Assembly: GCA_947497485.1 (NCBI GenBank)
Contig: CANMHB010000007.1
Span: 102,371 to 166,370, forward strand
Reading direction: 5' to 3'
Source: Flavobacteriales bacterium
Lineage (GTDB): Bacteria; Bacteroidota; Bacteroidia; Flavobacteriales_D; Crocinitomicaceae
DNA length: 64,000 nucleotides
In this document: positions 54,483 to 63,604 of the stretch, one piece after another
How positions within the stretch are numbered: the first letter of the stretch is position 1
Layout: each line of letters starts with the position of its first letter
Program-made: the position numbers and the translations under genes
Notes under the pieces: model-generated
The model's input: the letters and a program-made list of their open reading frames with translations, nothing else
The model's database searches: none
Told to the model about the DNA's origin: nothing

Positions 54483-55586
54483 CTAATCTTTTATGAATCT
54501 AAAAGACTTTGATTCCGAATCATTTTTTATATTAAGAATATAAATTCCGGCTGCAAGTTTTGAGACGTCTATTGTTTTATATACTAACCCGTTTTCGACT
54601 CTAAAACCAAATGAGTCATAAATAATATATTCATGTGTCTGGTCACTATCAATTTGAAGATTGTTCAGAACTGGATTTGGAAAAATTGGCCTTTCAGAAG
54701 CCATAATATTTTCTAGCGAAGAAACGGGGCAACTTTTGTCTGAAAGAAAATTCCAAATTATTTCAGGAGAATAAAAATCCATATTTATAACCCCAGCTCC
54801 TCCAACCAAGGTTGCAATCCCTGGCCATTGATGTCCTCCTCCAGTGATTTTAATCAACTCGAGTGAACTTTTACAATTAGCATATGTAATTCGTTCAGGT
54901 GAAGAAAGATCGGTTAAATTAGGATTGGTCATGTTTACTATCGTAGGAGAAGCATCACAAGTTAAAAAGGAAGCCCATTTTTGAATGGTCTGATCAACGG
55001 AAACGCCTGTTCCTGAACCGCCATTGTATGGAACAACGGCATCTGCAGTACCATGTATATGCAATACCGCCGGAGAAAACTGAGGACTACAATTTGCATA
55101 GGTTGTATCACTCATATTTCCGGCAACGGTAGCAATAGCCGCAAAACACATGGATGATTCACATGCAATTTTATGACTCATAAATCCTCCATTAGAGAAT
55201 CCACACAGATACTGTTTTAGCGGATTTGTATTGAAATTGGTTTGAAAATAGGTGGCTAATGATTCTATAAATCCTAAATCATCAGCAGTTGAAACGGTTA
55301 TATTCATGTTCGCATTCCAAGCATTACTAATCCCATTCGGATAGCAAACAATAAAATCATTCTGTTCTGCGATCTGGTTGAAATTTGTAATATCCATAAC
55401 GCCAGGTCCCGTCTGAGTTAGACCATGTAAAACGATTAGCAAGGGCATTTGATTTTGCGAAGTCCAAGAACTAGGTTTGTAATACACAAACGTGCGATTC
55501 TGACCTTCGTGATTGATGCTACCATTAATTTGAGCGTTCAAATTAGGCAATGAAAACAATATGAATAAAGCAATTAAAAACCTCAT
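54483..55586 (-). CDS. Secreted CE1/PHB-depolymerase-like esterase with T9SS sorting domain
   Basis: 367 aa. Signal peptide ends LNAQ (19). Catalytic elbow LCGFSNGGFM (Ser131), acid around HIHGTADAVVPY and His in TGGGHQWPG fit the LpqC/polyhydroxybutyrate depolymerase or feruloyl-esterase family. The C-terminal region (about 290-367) is a type A sorting domain: PIFPNPVLNNLQID, YIIYDSFGFRVEN, GIYILNIKN. It should hydrolyse esters in polymers outside the cell. The true substrate is not readable. Confidence 0.85.
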   Translation of the reverse strand: MRFLIALFILFSLPNLNAQINGSINHEGQNRTFVYYKPSSWTSQNQMPLLIVLHGLTQTGPGVMDITNFNQIAEQNDFIVCYPNGISNAWNANMNITVSTADDLGFIESLATYFQTNFNTNPLKQYLCGFSNGGFMSHKIACESSMCFAAIATVAGNMSDTTYANCSPQFSPAVLHIHGTADAVVPYNGGSGTGVSVDQTIQKWASFLTCDASPTIVNMTNPNLTDLSSPERITYANCKSSLELIKITGGGHQWPGIATLVGGAGVINMDFYSPEIIWNFLSDKSCPVSSLENIMASERPIFPNPVLNNLQIDSDQTHEYIIYDSFGFRVENGLVYKTIDVSKLAAGIYILNIKNDSESKSFRFIKD

Positions 55587-55656
55587 ACTTGCCTTGCTAT
55601 TTTAAGACAAATATGAGGAAATATTTGGTTTTTTAAAATTTAGAAAATTGTATTTC

Positions 55657-56184
55657 TCAATCATTGAGCACTGCAACAACATAATATTTCCCGTTATGCT
55701 GAAATTCGTGGCAATAAAATTTACAATTTTTACCGAATGCATCCTGAAGGTGCTGACTTCTAATTCCCTCAATAAAGCTCTCTGACAAATCTAAATGATT
55801 GTAATTCAAAATAGATTCTTGTAAAGTCCAAATCTGGCGAAATCGAACGTGCTCATTTTCTTTCACATGAAAATTAGCATTGACATGTTCCAAAAAATAA
55901 TTTTCACAAACCTTAGCCAAAGAAGTGTCTTCATCGACCCTTTTATTAAAGTTTCCTTCTAGTTTATTCATGCATGAATTCGAAAAAGGAATCGTGGGAT
56001 TGGCCATTAATTGCTCCGTGGTTGGAATACGTCGAGGCCTCATAAAATCTAGTTCTTCTTTTGTGAAATTTCTAGGAACATAAGTTATGACATGCGTTCC
56101 ATCCTCCAAAATTTTTTCTTCTTGCATTTGTGCATTAATTCCGATTGAAAAAAGACAAAAAGCGGCGACAATTAATTTCTTCAT
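55657..56184 (-). CDS. Secreted hypothetical protein, possibly degenerate CAP-like
   Basis: 175 aa, signal peptide ending GINAQ (19). Four Cys (near SNSCMNK, KVCENY, GKNCKFYC) suggest two disulphides. The segment SESFIEGIRSQHLQDAFGKNC and the ending HNGKYYVVAVLND faintly recall CAP/SCP domains (bound H, then a YYVV strand), but the canonical CAP motifs are not complete, so this is a weak hint. Own strand order: it follows the 125-aa gene by 87 bp and need not be cotranscribed. Confidence 0.55.
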   Translation of the reverse strand: MKKLIVAAFCLFSIGINAQMQEEKILEDGTHVITYVPRNFTKEELDFMRPRRIPTTEQLMANPTIPFSNSCMNKLEGNFNKRVDEDTSLAKVCENYFLEHVNANFHVKENEHVRFRQIWTLQESILNYNHLDLSESFIEGIRSQHLQDAFGKNCKFYCHEFQHNGKYYVVAVLND

Positions 56185-56271
56185 TTTAGTTTGATTTAGT
56201 TTAACAAGAGTTTGTTACATTAACTCGAGTTTCAAAGAAATATAACAGATTGAGAAGAATTTTTTTTATTT

Positions 56272-56649
56272 TCAAGCATAATAGCTTAAAATTCGATCGG
56301 TTAACATGCTTGCGATTCGTTTGTCTAGTTCCTTTTTGTTTTGCAGATAAAAATCAAACTCATCGTCTGTCATAAGCCCGCAAATTTGCCCGATAAAGAA
56401 ATATTTGAGGTGAGGTTGAGAAATAAAATATCTTTTAATTTGAATCCGTTTTTCTGCGATAGTACTTTCCCGAAAAGATTTTTTTTGAATAATTAATTCT
56501 TTACTGGTTTGTTGAATGATTATGTCATGTTGATACTTTAAAATTGGCCTTAATACCTCATTTTGAAAAAGCTCTAATTCATTTGAATCATTATTTTTCT
56601 CTATCGGAATAATTGGCCTAATAGATTTAAGTTCTTTGTCTTCTCTCAC
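56272..56649 (-). CDS. Conserved hypothetical protein, 125 aa
   Basis: Not a family I can name. Mainly helical and charged. Recognisable blocks are LFQNEVLRPILKYQHDII, a KRIQIKRYFISQPHLKYFFIGQI segment and DDEFDFYLQNKKELDKRI at the end. No signal peptide. It lies 49 bp after the DEAD-box-like gene on the same strand and is the last gene of the three-gene run with the MazG-like gene. Proteins of this length sometimes carry a mistaken glyoxalase label; nothing here shows a vicinal-oxygen-chelate fold. Confidence 0.6.
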   Translation of the reverse strand: MREDKELKSIRPIIPIEKNNDSNELELFQNEVLRPILKYQHDIIIQQTSKELIIQKKSFRESTIAEKRIQIKRYFISQPHLKYFFIGQICGLMTDDEFDFYLQNKKELDKRIASMLTDRILSYYA

Positions 56650-56698
56650 AAATAGTCAGAACAATCGAAATCAGAAGCTGTTCAGAAGAAATTGGAAT

Positions 56699-57265
56699 TT
56701 AATTTTCAAATTCAAATTTGGTAATAGGTGCAACGAATTGATCAATATAGTCGATTGTTCGTTCTTCATCCGAATTGCAAGTAAAAATTAGATGGCGACA
56801 TTTTGGAAGGCTTTCTGCAATTCTTAGAATATAGCCTTTATTTCCAGCGCGCATCATTTCATCGATTTGTAATACAACCAGTAGTTTTAATTTTCCGATA
56901 TTAAATCCATTTTGAAAATACAACTCACAAATTCTTTTTGGGGTACCAATAATAATTTCAGTTCCATCAAAGAGGTCATTGCGTTGTTTTAGTTTATTTC
57001 CTTTTTCATGAATAAGGTCAACCGTTATATCTTGTTTTTTGGCAGCAATTGAGGTAATCTCATGGACTTTAATAGCCGTAGAAACATCCTTACAAAAAAC
57101 AATTGCACGAGGAGACCCCTCTTCAGGTTTTGGAATCATTTCGAGTAAAATCTTTGGGATGTCATTCTCATAACTCGTTGGTTGAGCAATTCCCAAGACA
57201 GACTTACCCGATTTAAGAAGTTTAGTAATTTCCTCTATGGCTGCATTTTCATAATGATTTTCCAT
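56699..57265 (-). CDS. Degenerate single-domain DEAD-box-helicase-like protein
   Basis: 188 aa, matching only the first RecA-like domain of a DEAD-box helicase. Family landmarks are present but altered: the motif I position reads GIAQPTSYEND in place of AxTGSGKT; motif Ib is kept (IIIGTPKRICEL); motif II reads VVLQIDEMM in place of DEAD; motif III reads FTCNS in place of SAT. ATP binding and unwinding are therefore unlikely. It may bind RNA or another protein. It starts 5 bp after the MazG-like gene and is probably cotranscribed with it and with the 125-aa gene. Confidence 0.75.
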   Translation of the reverse strand: MENHYENAAIEEITKLLKSGKSVLGIAQPTSYENDIPKILLEMIPKPEEGSPRAIVFCKDVSTAIKVHEITSIAAKKQDITVDLIHEKGNKLKQRNDLFDGTEIIIGTPKRICELYFQNGFNIGKLKLLVVLQIDEMMRAGNKGYILRIAESLPKCRHLIFTCNSDEERTIDYIDQFVAPITKFEFEN

Positions 57266-57270
57266 TTCAG

Positions 57271-57597
57271 TTATTTCAATTTAGGGTTGTTTGCGTGTCG
57301 TTCTTTATCGCGTTTTGTCTTTTTCTCCAAATTTTTTAGCAGTGCATCCTGCAAATCGATTCCTGTTTGATTGGCCAAACAAATAAGAACGAACATTACA
57401 TCTGCCATTTCATCACCAAGATCTTTATTTTTATCGCTTTCTTTTTCACTTTGTTCGCCGTATCGCCTTGCAATAATCCGTGCAACTTCACCAACTTCTT
57501 CCATCAAAATGGCTGTATTCGTAAGTTCATTAAAATAACGAACACCAACCTCTCGAATCCACTGATCAACAATTTTTTGTGCTTCTGAAATTTCCAT
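57271..57597 (-). CDS. MazG-like nucleotide pyrophosphohydrolase
   Basis: 108 aa from ATG 57595-57597; a longer frame from a TTG at 57654 would overlap the region upstream of the ALDH gene and add an unconserved tail. Metal-site motif EEVGE (33-37) and EMADV (63-67, Glu63, Asp66) match the MazG/DUF84-like fold, giving a Mg2+-dependent hydrolase of NTPs, often non-canonical ones. First gene of the run with the DEAD-like and 125-aa genes. It is divergent from the aldehyde dehydrogenase gene. Confidence 0.85.
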   Translation of the reverse strand: MEISEAQKIVDQWIREVGVRYFNELTNTAILMEEVGEVARIIARRYGEQSEKESDKNKDLGDEMADVMFVLICLANQTGIDLQDALLKNLEKKTKRDKERHANNPKLK

Positions 57598-57670
57598 TGT
57601 GTCAAAGTTATAAGATAAGTCGCGTTTTCCATTTCTTTTTTCGAAATTTGTCAAACTAACATCTCTTTAA

Positions 57671-59113
57671 ATGGAAAAGCTTCAAAACTTCGTTAATGGC
57701 AAATACTTGGCTCCGATTAATGGGTTATACATTGATAATTATGAACCAGCAACGGGTCAAATTTACTCTTTGATTCCAGATTCTGATGAAGGCGACGTCA
57801 ATTTAGCCGTTGATGCGGCAGAAAAAGCCTTTCCAATCTGGTCTGTTATGTCCGCTGAAGAAAGAAGTAAAATTCTTGTAAAGCTATCAGAAGGGATCGA
57901 AAAACGAATGGATGAATTTGTTGCGGCTGAAAGTCGGGATAATGGCAAGCCAATTTCCCTTGCAAGACATGTTGACATTCCTAGGGCTGTTTCGAATTTT
58001 CATTTTTTTGCAACTGCCATTTTACATTTTGCTTCTGAATCACATTACATGGAGGGGGTTGGAGTTAATTATACGACTAGAAAACCAATTGGTATTGTAG
58101 GTTGCATTTCACCTTGGAATTTACCGTTATACCTTTTTTCGTGGAAAATTGCTCCTGCACTTGCTGCTGGAAATTGTGTTATTGCCAAGCCATCTGAGAT
58201 TACTCCCTACACTGCTTATCTTTTAGGTAAAGTTGCCCAAGAAGCAGGGCTTCCGGATGGTGTTCTAAATATTCTTCATGGTACCGGACCAAAGGTTGGT
58301 GATGCAATTGTGCAACATTCAAAAATTAAAGCAATTTCTTTTACCGGCGGTACAAAAACAGGTGAATACATAGCCAGAACGGCTGGGCCAATGTTTAAAA
58401 AACTCTCTCTCGAGCTCGGTGGAAAGAATCCAAATATCATTTTTGCAGATTGTGATTTTGATGACATGTTGAGCACTACAATTCGTTCTTCTTTTGCCAA
58501 TCAAGGACAGATTTGTCTTTGTGGTTCGCGTATTTTCGTTGAAAAGAAAATCTATAACAAGTTTAGAGATGCCTTTGTTGAAAAGGTTTCCAAATCAAAA
58601 GTTTCTTTTCCACAGGATCCAGAAGCAAAACTTGGGGCTGTTGTTTCGGAGCCACATATGGAGAAAATCCTTTCATATATTGAACTAGCTAAACAGGAAG
58701 GAGGAACAGTTTTAACAGGAGGAAAACGTGTTTTTCTAGAAGCGCCACACGACAAAGGTTTTTACATTGAACCAACAATCATTGAGGGGCTTTCGTACGA
58801 TTGCAGAACCAATCAAGAAGAAATTTTTGGTCCGGTTGTGACAATTACTCCTTTTGAAACGGAGGAAGAAGCACTTATGATGGCGAATTCAACGCAATAT
58901 GGGCTAGCCGGAACAATTTGGACTTCAGATCTTAAAAGGGCGCATCGTGTGGCCGATCAATTACAATCGGGAATCGTTTGGATCAATTCCTGGCTCGTTC
59001 GTGACTTAAGGACACCATTTGGTGGAGTAAAAGCATCTGGGGTTGGTCGCGAAGGCGGTTGGGAAGCACTTCGATTTTTCACCGAGGCCAAGAATGTATT
59101 TATAAAATATTAA
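57671..59113 (+). CDS. NAD(P)-dependent aldehyde dehydrogenase
   Basis: 480 aa, normal ALDH length. Catalytic Cys282 in NQGQICLCGSRIFV, general base Glu248 in LSLELGGKNPNIIFA, cofactor loop FTGGTKTGEYI, and the late PFGGVKASGVGREGG. It oxidises an aldehyde to its acid; resemblance to ALDH8/2-hydroxymuconic-semialdehyde dehydrogenases is suggestive only. The GH16 gene begins 6 bp after its stop, so they are cotranscribed. Confidence 0.93.
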   Translation: MEKLQNFVNGKYLAPINGLYIDNYEPATGQIYSLIPDSDEGDVNLAVDAAEKAFPIWSVMSAEERSKILVKLSEGIEKRMDEFVAAESRDNGKPISLARHVDIPRAVSNFHFFATAILHFASESHYMEGVGVNYTTRKPIGIVGCISPWNLPLYLFSWKIAPALAAGNCVIAKPSEITPYTAYLLGKVAQEAGLPDGVLNILHGTGPKVGDAIVQHSKIKAISFTGGTKTGEYIARTAGPMFKKLSLELGGKNPNIIFADCDFDDMLSTTIRSSFANQGQICLCGSRIFVEKKIYNKFRDAFVEKVSKSKVSFPQDPEAKLGAVVSEPHMEKILSYIELAKQEGGTVLTGGKRVFLEAPHDKGFYIEPTIIEGLSYDCRTNQEEIFGPVVTITPFETEEEALMMANSTQYGLAGTIWTSDLKRAHRVADQLQSGIVWINSWLVRDLRTPFGGVKASGVGREGGWEALRFFTEAKNVFIKY

Positions 59114-59119
59114 GTTAAT

Positions 59120-60331
59120 ATGCGATTTCTTTTTCCTTTTCTTTTTTCTGTTATTATTGTCAATGCCCAATTGAAACCAATATTACTTCAAGTAAAAAAA
59201 GACACTATCATTTCTTGGAATTACCATTTTGGAGATGAGTTTTATGGAGATAAATTAAATACTGATAAATGGTATAACGGCTATCCTTGGGGAGGACTTG
59301 TTATGGAACGAAGGATTTACGCCGCGCCTGAAATGACAACCCAAAAGGACGGATTATTACATCTAGGGGCTAAAAACACGAATGAGTGGCGTAAATTTCC
59401 AGAATGGATGTTAAATCCTGAACAGGCCAAGAAATCGGGCATTGAACTAAGGGACGGCGCTATGCAACTTGATTATTTGACTTCATGTATCTGGAGTAAG
59501 AAAGAATTTAAATATGGCTACTTTGAATGTCGCTGTAAAGCTCCTCAAGGGAAAGGTCTTTGGCCTGCATTTTGGCTTTATGGACAAAACCAAAGGGACG
59601 AAATAGACATTATGGAAATGAAAGGGGAAAAGGATTTTGAATCGCATGTAGATATTCACTGTCCGAATGATTGTGATAAAACTCCAGGAATTTTTGGTAT
59701 AAAAAAAGGTTGGGGTGGCTGGGTTAAAATGAAGGAAAAACTCACAAATAATTGGGTTATATTTTCAGGTGTTTGGGTGCCTAATTCGCTGACTTATTAT
59801 GTAAATGGTGTCCCAGTTTCACATTTTGAAGGGGATTTTGCCACACCTATGAATGTAATTGCCAATTTAGATGTTGCAAGAGATAATGGTCCTTTTAGTC
59901 CTGGTCCGGATAAGAAAACCGTTTTCCCAAATGAATTTCAAGTCGATTATATTCGTGTATGGAAATCAGTAAATGATCCTTTAAATCAACAAGCTGAAAA
60001 ATGGGAAATCCCAAGAAATTACAAAGCCATCTCGCCATCGAGTGCCTCTGCGAAAATAAAACGTAAGGTCCGTCATGTCTATTCAAAAAAGAAACTAAAA
60101 GATGCTGTTGGATTTATTTCATTAATTCCCCAGAGTGAATTCGTTTATGTTGTCCAAATAAACGGTGCTATTGAGACTAATTTTACGATTGAATTGGATG
60201 ATCATAAGAGCACGCCAAAGCGAATTCCAACCGATACAAAAACAATTGATTTATCTGCTTTCCCAAAGGGTAATTACACGTTGAAAATTGAAGTTGGTGG
60301 ATTGAAAACAAAAATTTCGATTGAAATTTAG
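59120..60331 (+). CDS. Glycoside hydrolase family 16 glucanase-like protein
   Basis: 403 aa. Signal peptide ends IVNAQ (17). Residues 30-290 form the GH16 beta-sandwich with the catalytic motif DEIDIMEMKG (Glu161, Asp163, Glu166), plus GLWPAFWLYG and a Trp-rich cleft. GH16 enzymes cut beta-1,3-(1,4)-glucans, laminarin or agar/carrageenan-type polymers; the substrate cannot be set. The last ~100 residues are an unassigned beta-rich tail without the usual T9SS sorting motif, so export may be Sec-only or use an atypical signal. Confidence 0.9.
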   Translation: MRFLFPFLFSVIIVNAQLKPILLQVKKDTIISWNYHFGDEFYGDKLNTDKWYNGYPWGGLVMERRIYAAPEMTTQKDGLLHLGAKNTNEWRKFPEWMLNPEQAKKSGIELRDGAMQLDYLTSCIWSKKEFKYGYFECRCKAPQGKGLWPAFWLYGQNQRDEIDIMEMKGEKDFESHVDIHCPNDCDKTPGIFGIKKGWGGWVKMKEKLTNNWVIFSGVWVPNSLTYYVNGVPVSHFEGDFATPMNVIANLDVARDNGPFSPGPDKKTVFPNEFQVDYIRVWKSVNDPLNQQAEKWEIPRNYKAISPSSASAKIKRKVRHVYSKKKLKDAVGFISLIPQSEFVYVVQINGAIETNFTIELDDHKSTPKRIPTDTKTIDLSAFPKGNYTLKIEVGGLKTKISIEI

Positions 60332-60454
60332 GGTATTGACTGACTGCAATCGCTCCTTATCCGAGGATAGATAGAAATTTAAAGTAACTGAATTGCTGTT
60401 TTAACATGGGGGATTAACCTGATTACAACTATAAAAATATTAAGAAAATTTTTA

Positions 60455-60462
60455 TAAATTTG
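60455..60462 (+). promoter_or_regulatory. Candidate -7 element of the Gly-rich cargo gene
   Basis: TAAATTTG matches TAnnTTTG, 18 bp before ATG 60481. It overlaps an in-frame TTG at 60460, which argues against that TTG being the start codon. Confidence 0.4.
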
Positions 60463-60480
60463 GATAGTGATTACATCAAT

Positions 60481-63400
60481 ATGAAGTTAAAAATGGATTT
60501 AAAAGAAAATCTATTCTGGTTTTTGCCAAATAAGTACTTTCTGTTATGGTTGTTAATTCATTTTATTTTTTCATCCAGTAAAGCACAAACCTATTTGATG
60601 TATCAAGGAGGAGTAATAACTACTTGTTCAGGTACAATTTACGATCCTGGAGGTAATAATAATTACAATGATGACCTCAATATTTCAACAACAATATGCT
60701 CAAGTACTGGCGGTCCTTTCACTTTAACATTTACTCAATTTAGTACTGAGACAAATTGGGATGTTTTAAGAATTTTTAATGGTACTACTGTTCTAGCTTA
60801 TTCCGGAAATTCAATTCCACCTCCAGTGACTTCTATGGGGAATTGTATAACACTTGTATTCAAAAGCGATTATTCAAATACATCTTCAGGATTTGTAGCG
60901 ACAATTTCATGTGGAACAGTAAATTCGTGTCAAACCTATAATCAAAATAATCCTTTTAATCCAACTATTTCTGGTTCAACCTCAATTAGCTGTGGCAACA
61001 GTACCACATTAACATGTTCAGAAACGGATAGCAGGTGGTATGCTCAACCAAGTGGCGGCTCTTCTTTAAGTTCAAATAACACTTTAACAGTAAGTCCAAC
61101 ATCAAATACTACCTACTATGTTCAAAGAGAAAAAATAATGTTGCAAACCAAATCCTTCAGTTACACAGGAGTCCAACAAAGTTGGACAGTGCCCAATGGA
61201 GTAACTTCAATAAATGCTATATTGTATGGAGCTAAAGGTGCTGACGCGACATATTCTAATCCAGGTGATGGAGGAAAAGGAGGTAAGGTTCAAGCTAATT
61301 TGCCCGTGACTCCAGGAGAAACATTGTATTTTTTCGTTGGTAATACTCCGACTTGTCCAAATTGTGCTGGTTGGAATGGCGGGGGTAATGGTTCGAGTGG
61401 CAATTCGGGAGGAGGTGGTGGCGCGTCGGATATTAGAACAAATGGAACAAACTTATCAAATCGAATTTTAGTTGCGGCCGGAGGAGGAGGAGGAGGATGC
61501 TATTGTTTTAGTACATACGGCACAGACGGTGGGGATGGAGGTGGTTTAGTTGGCGGAAGTGGTGTCGATAACAACAATTTAGGTAATGGTGGTGGTGGTG
61601 GTAGTCAAAACTCAGGAGGGATCGCTGGATGCAGCGGAGCCAGTGGTTCACTTGGCCAAGGTGGGACAGGAACAAATGGCGGTGGTGGTGGTGGTGGTGG
61701 ATACTATGGTGGTGGTGCCGGATGTTATGACCAAGGCGGTGGTGGTGGCTCGTCATATGCGGTAGCAAACGCAACAAATGTTATACATAGTTTTGGTAAT
61801 AATTCCGGATTTGGATTCATTACAATAAATTACAATGAACTTTGTGTTAGTAATAGAGTTGCTGTTAATGTTACCGTAAATTCAATTCCAGCCCCCTCAA
61901 ACCCAACAAGTAATTCTCCTCAATGTTATACTGTTACAATAACACGTTCAGGGACTCCCCCAACAGGCACGACATGGTATTGGCAAGGAACGAATGCAAA
62001 CGGTACTTCGACAAGCCTTGGTTCAGGAACCACTTACTCTGCTAGTTCGAGCGGAACGTATTACATTCGCGCATTAAATTCCTCTGGATGCTGGAGTTCC
62101 TCAAGTGGTAGTATTAATGTGCTTATTACAGGAAATCCACTTTCTCCAGCAAACCCTATTAGTAATTCACCGCAATGCTCTTCAGTGACTATAACACGCG
62201 TTGGAACGCCACCTTCGAATGTTTCTTGGTTTTGGCAAGGTTCGAGTTCAAATGGTTTTTCCACAGCATTGGGATCAGGTTTAAGCTTTACGGCTAATTC
62301 CAGTGGGACTTACTATATTCGAGCAAAAAATAATAATACTGGTTGTTGGAGCGATCAAAGTGGTAGCGTGAATGTTATTGTTTCTTCCCCATTGCCTCCG
62401 CCCAATCCTACAAGTAATTCACCTCAATGCAGTTCAGCAATAATCAATCGAAGTGGTTCTCCAGCTAGCGGAGAAATATGGTATTGGCAGGATACAAATT
62501 CAAATGGGACATCAACTTCATTTGGTTCAGGACCTTCCTATTCCGTAAATTCAAGTGGAACTTATTACATTCGCGCATTAAATTCTAATGGCTGCTGGAG
62601 TAATGCAAGTGGTAGCACTATAATTGACATTACTGGTTACCCCACCTCACCTACTTTCCTAACTAGTAACTCACCAAATTGCGATTCTGTAACAGTTTCA
62701 AGAAGTTCTGCACCTCCAACAGGAATAAATTGGTTTTGGCAGGGAACCAATAATAGTGGGACTTCTACATCCCTTGGTTCAGGACCAAACTTTATTGCCT
62801 TAACATCAGGTACGTATTACCTTAGAGCTAAAAATTATGCAAATTGTTGGAGTCTTAATAGTGCTGAAATTCCAATTACCGTTTTAAATGCATCAAGTGC
62901 AATTCAAAATTTATCTTCTTGCGATTCTTTCCTTGCCCCGGATGGTCAAATTCATAATTTAACTGGTCAATATTTAGCAACTCTGGTAAATTCTCTAGGG
63001 TGTGATAGTCTGATAACGCTAAATCTAACAATAAACCCCTCATATTCAATATATGACAATGTATTTGCTTGCCAAGAATTCACTTGGATAGATGGAAACA
63101 CCTATACTCAAAATAATAATACTGCAACATTTATGTTAACTTCAGATGATGGGTGTGACAGCTTGGTAAATCTAAATCTTCATATTGGACAGCCATCACT
63201 TGACACGACGATTATTCAAAGCACTGCAATAGGTGTTTATACCTTAAATGGCGTTTCCTATACTGAGAGCGGGATTTACTATCAGACATTACAAGACATA
63301 TTTGATTGTGATAGTATTATCTCTATCGAATTATTATTTGAAACCGATAATTTATCAGAAAATCTTATTGATGAAATCAAAGTTTCCCCCAATCCTTCTA

Positions 63401-63591
63401 TTAACGGGATTTACGCTCTAAAAAGTGATGGCCCCTTTGAAATTATAAAAATAACAGATTGTGGAGGAAAAGTATTGCCGTTTAAATTTGAAATGGGTGT
63501 AATAGATATAAATGAATTAAGTAAGGGAATTTATTTTTTGTGGATAAAACAAAATGAAAGCATTTATCAATTAAAGTTGCTTCTTGAATAA
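60481..63591 (+). CDS. Large secreted Gly-rich, Ig-repeat protein with T9SS sorting domain
   Basis: 1036 aa from ATG 60481 (an ATG at 60493 is also possible). Signal peptide ends SSKAQ. A CUB-like domain (TCSGTIYDPGGNNNYNDD, FTQFSTETNWDVLRIFNGTT, about 50-150 of the protein), a Gly-rich domain (nt ~61260-61830, runs of Gly and Asn, GGGGGGCYCF), four Ig-like repeats of ~82 aa (nt ~61893-62890, each with SNSPQC, FWQG, SSGTYYIRA, CWS), two CDSF/GCDSL repeats, and a type A sorting domain (KVSPNPSINGIYALKS to YQLKLLLE). A surface adhesin or matrix component is likely. The end is intact. Confidence 0.85.
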   Translation: MKLKMDLKENLFWFLPNKYFLLWLLIHFIFSSSKAQTYLMYQGGVITTCSGTIYDPGGNNNYNDDLNISTTICSSTGGPFTLTFTQFSTETNWDVLRIFNGTTVLAYSGNSIPPPVTSMGNCITLVFKSDYSNTSSGFVATISCGTVNSCQTYNQNNPFNPTISGSTSISCGNSTTLTCSETDSRWYAQPSGGSSLSSNNTLTVSPTSNTTYYVQREKIMLQTKSFSYTGVQQSWTVPNGVTSINAILYGAKGADATYSNPGDGGKGGKVQANLPVTPGETLYFFVGNTPTCPNCAGWNGGGNGSSGNSGGGGGASDIRTNGTNLSNRILVAAGGGGGGCYCFSTYGTDGGDGGGLVGGSGVDNNNLGNGGGGGSQNSGGIAGCSGASGSLGQGGTGTNGGGGGGGGYYGGGAGCYDQGGGGGSSYAVANATNVIHSFGNNSGFGFITINYNELCVSNRVAVNVTVNSIPAPSNPTSNSPQCYTVTITRSGTPPTGTTWYWQGTNANGTSTSLGSGTTYSASSSGTYYIRALNSSGCWSSSSGSINVLITGNPLSPANPISNSPQCSSVTITRVGTPPSNVSWFWQGSSSNGFSTALGSGLSFTANSSGTYYIRAKNNNTGCWSDQSGSVNVIVSSPLPPPNPTSNSPQCSSAIINRSGSPASGEIWYWQDTNSNGTSTSFGSGPSYSVNSSGTYYIRALNSNGCWSNASGSTIIDITGYPTSPTFLTSNSPNCDSVTVSRSSAPPTGINWFWQGTNNSGTSTSLGSGPNFIALTSGTYYLRAKNYANCWSLNSAEIPITVLNASSAIQNLSSCDSFLAPDGQIHNLTGQYLATLVNSLGCDSLITLNLTINPSYSIYDNVFACQEFTWIDGNTYTQNNNTATFMLTSDDGCDSLVNLNLHIGQPSLDTTIIQSTAIGVYTLNGVSYTESGIYYQTLQDIFDCDSIISIELLFETDNLSENLIDEIKVSPNPSINGIYALKSDGPFEIIKITDCGGKVLPFKFEMGVIDINELSKGIYFLWIKQNESIYQLKLLLE
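61480..61698. repeat. In-frame GGA/GGT triplet microsatellites in the Gly-rich domain
   Basis: (GGA)6 at 61480-61497 and (GGT)6 at 61681-61698, with shorter GGT runs between (near 61590). Because the unit is three bases, slippage would change the number of glycines without breaking the frame. A long His-rich frame on the opposite strand is a shadow of these repeats. Confidence 0.8.
61893..62890 (+). repeat. Four tandem ~245-bp coding repeats (Ig-like modules)
   Basis: Units begin near 61893, 62137, 62389 and 62637. Each encodes a proline-rich linker, SNSPxC, a Trp-containing strand (WYWQG, WFWQG, WYWQD, WFWQG), a Gly/Ser loop and SGTYYIRA or SGTYYLRA then CW. Third-position differences show the units are not recent identical duplications. 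Confidence 0.85.
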
Positions 63592-63604
63592 CTAGAATTA
63601 AAAA

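Noticed and set aside
57598..57654. TTG-started longer form of the MazG-like protein
   Set aside because: The added 19 residues lie in the promoter region of the divergent ALDH gene and are not expected in the family.
60460..60480. TTG start for the Gly-rich cargo
   Set aside because: It overlaps a -7 promoter element; ATG 60481 is preferred.
61508..61777. His-rich open frame on the minus strand
   Set aside because: It is only the complement of the GGT/GGA glycine codons.
61893..62890. Tandem repeats considered as a CRISPR array
   Set aside because: Repeat unit is ~245 bp, in frame, and encodes Ig-like modules; there are no short spacers and no cas genes.
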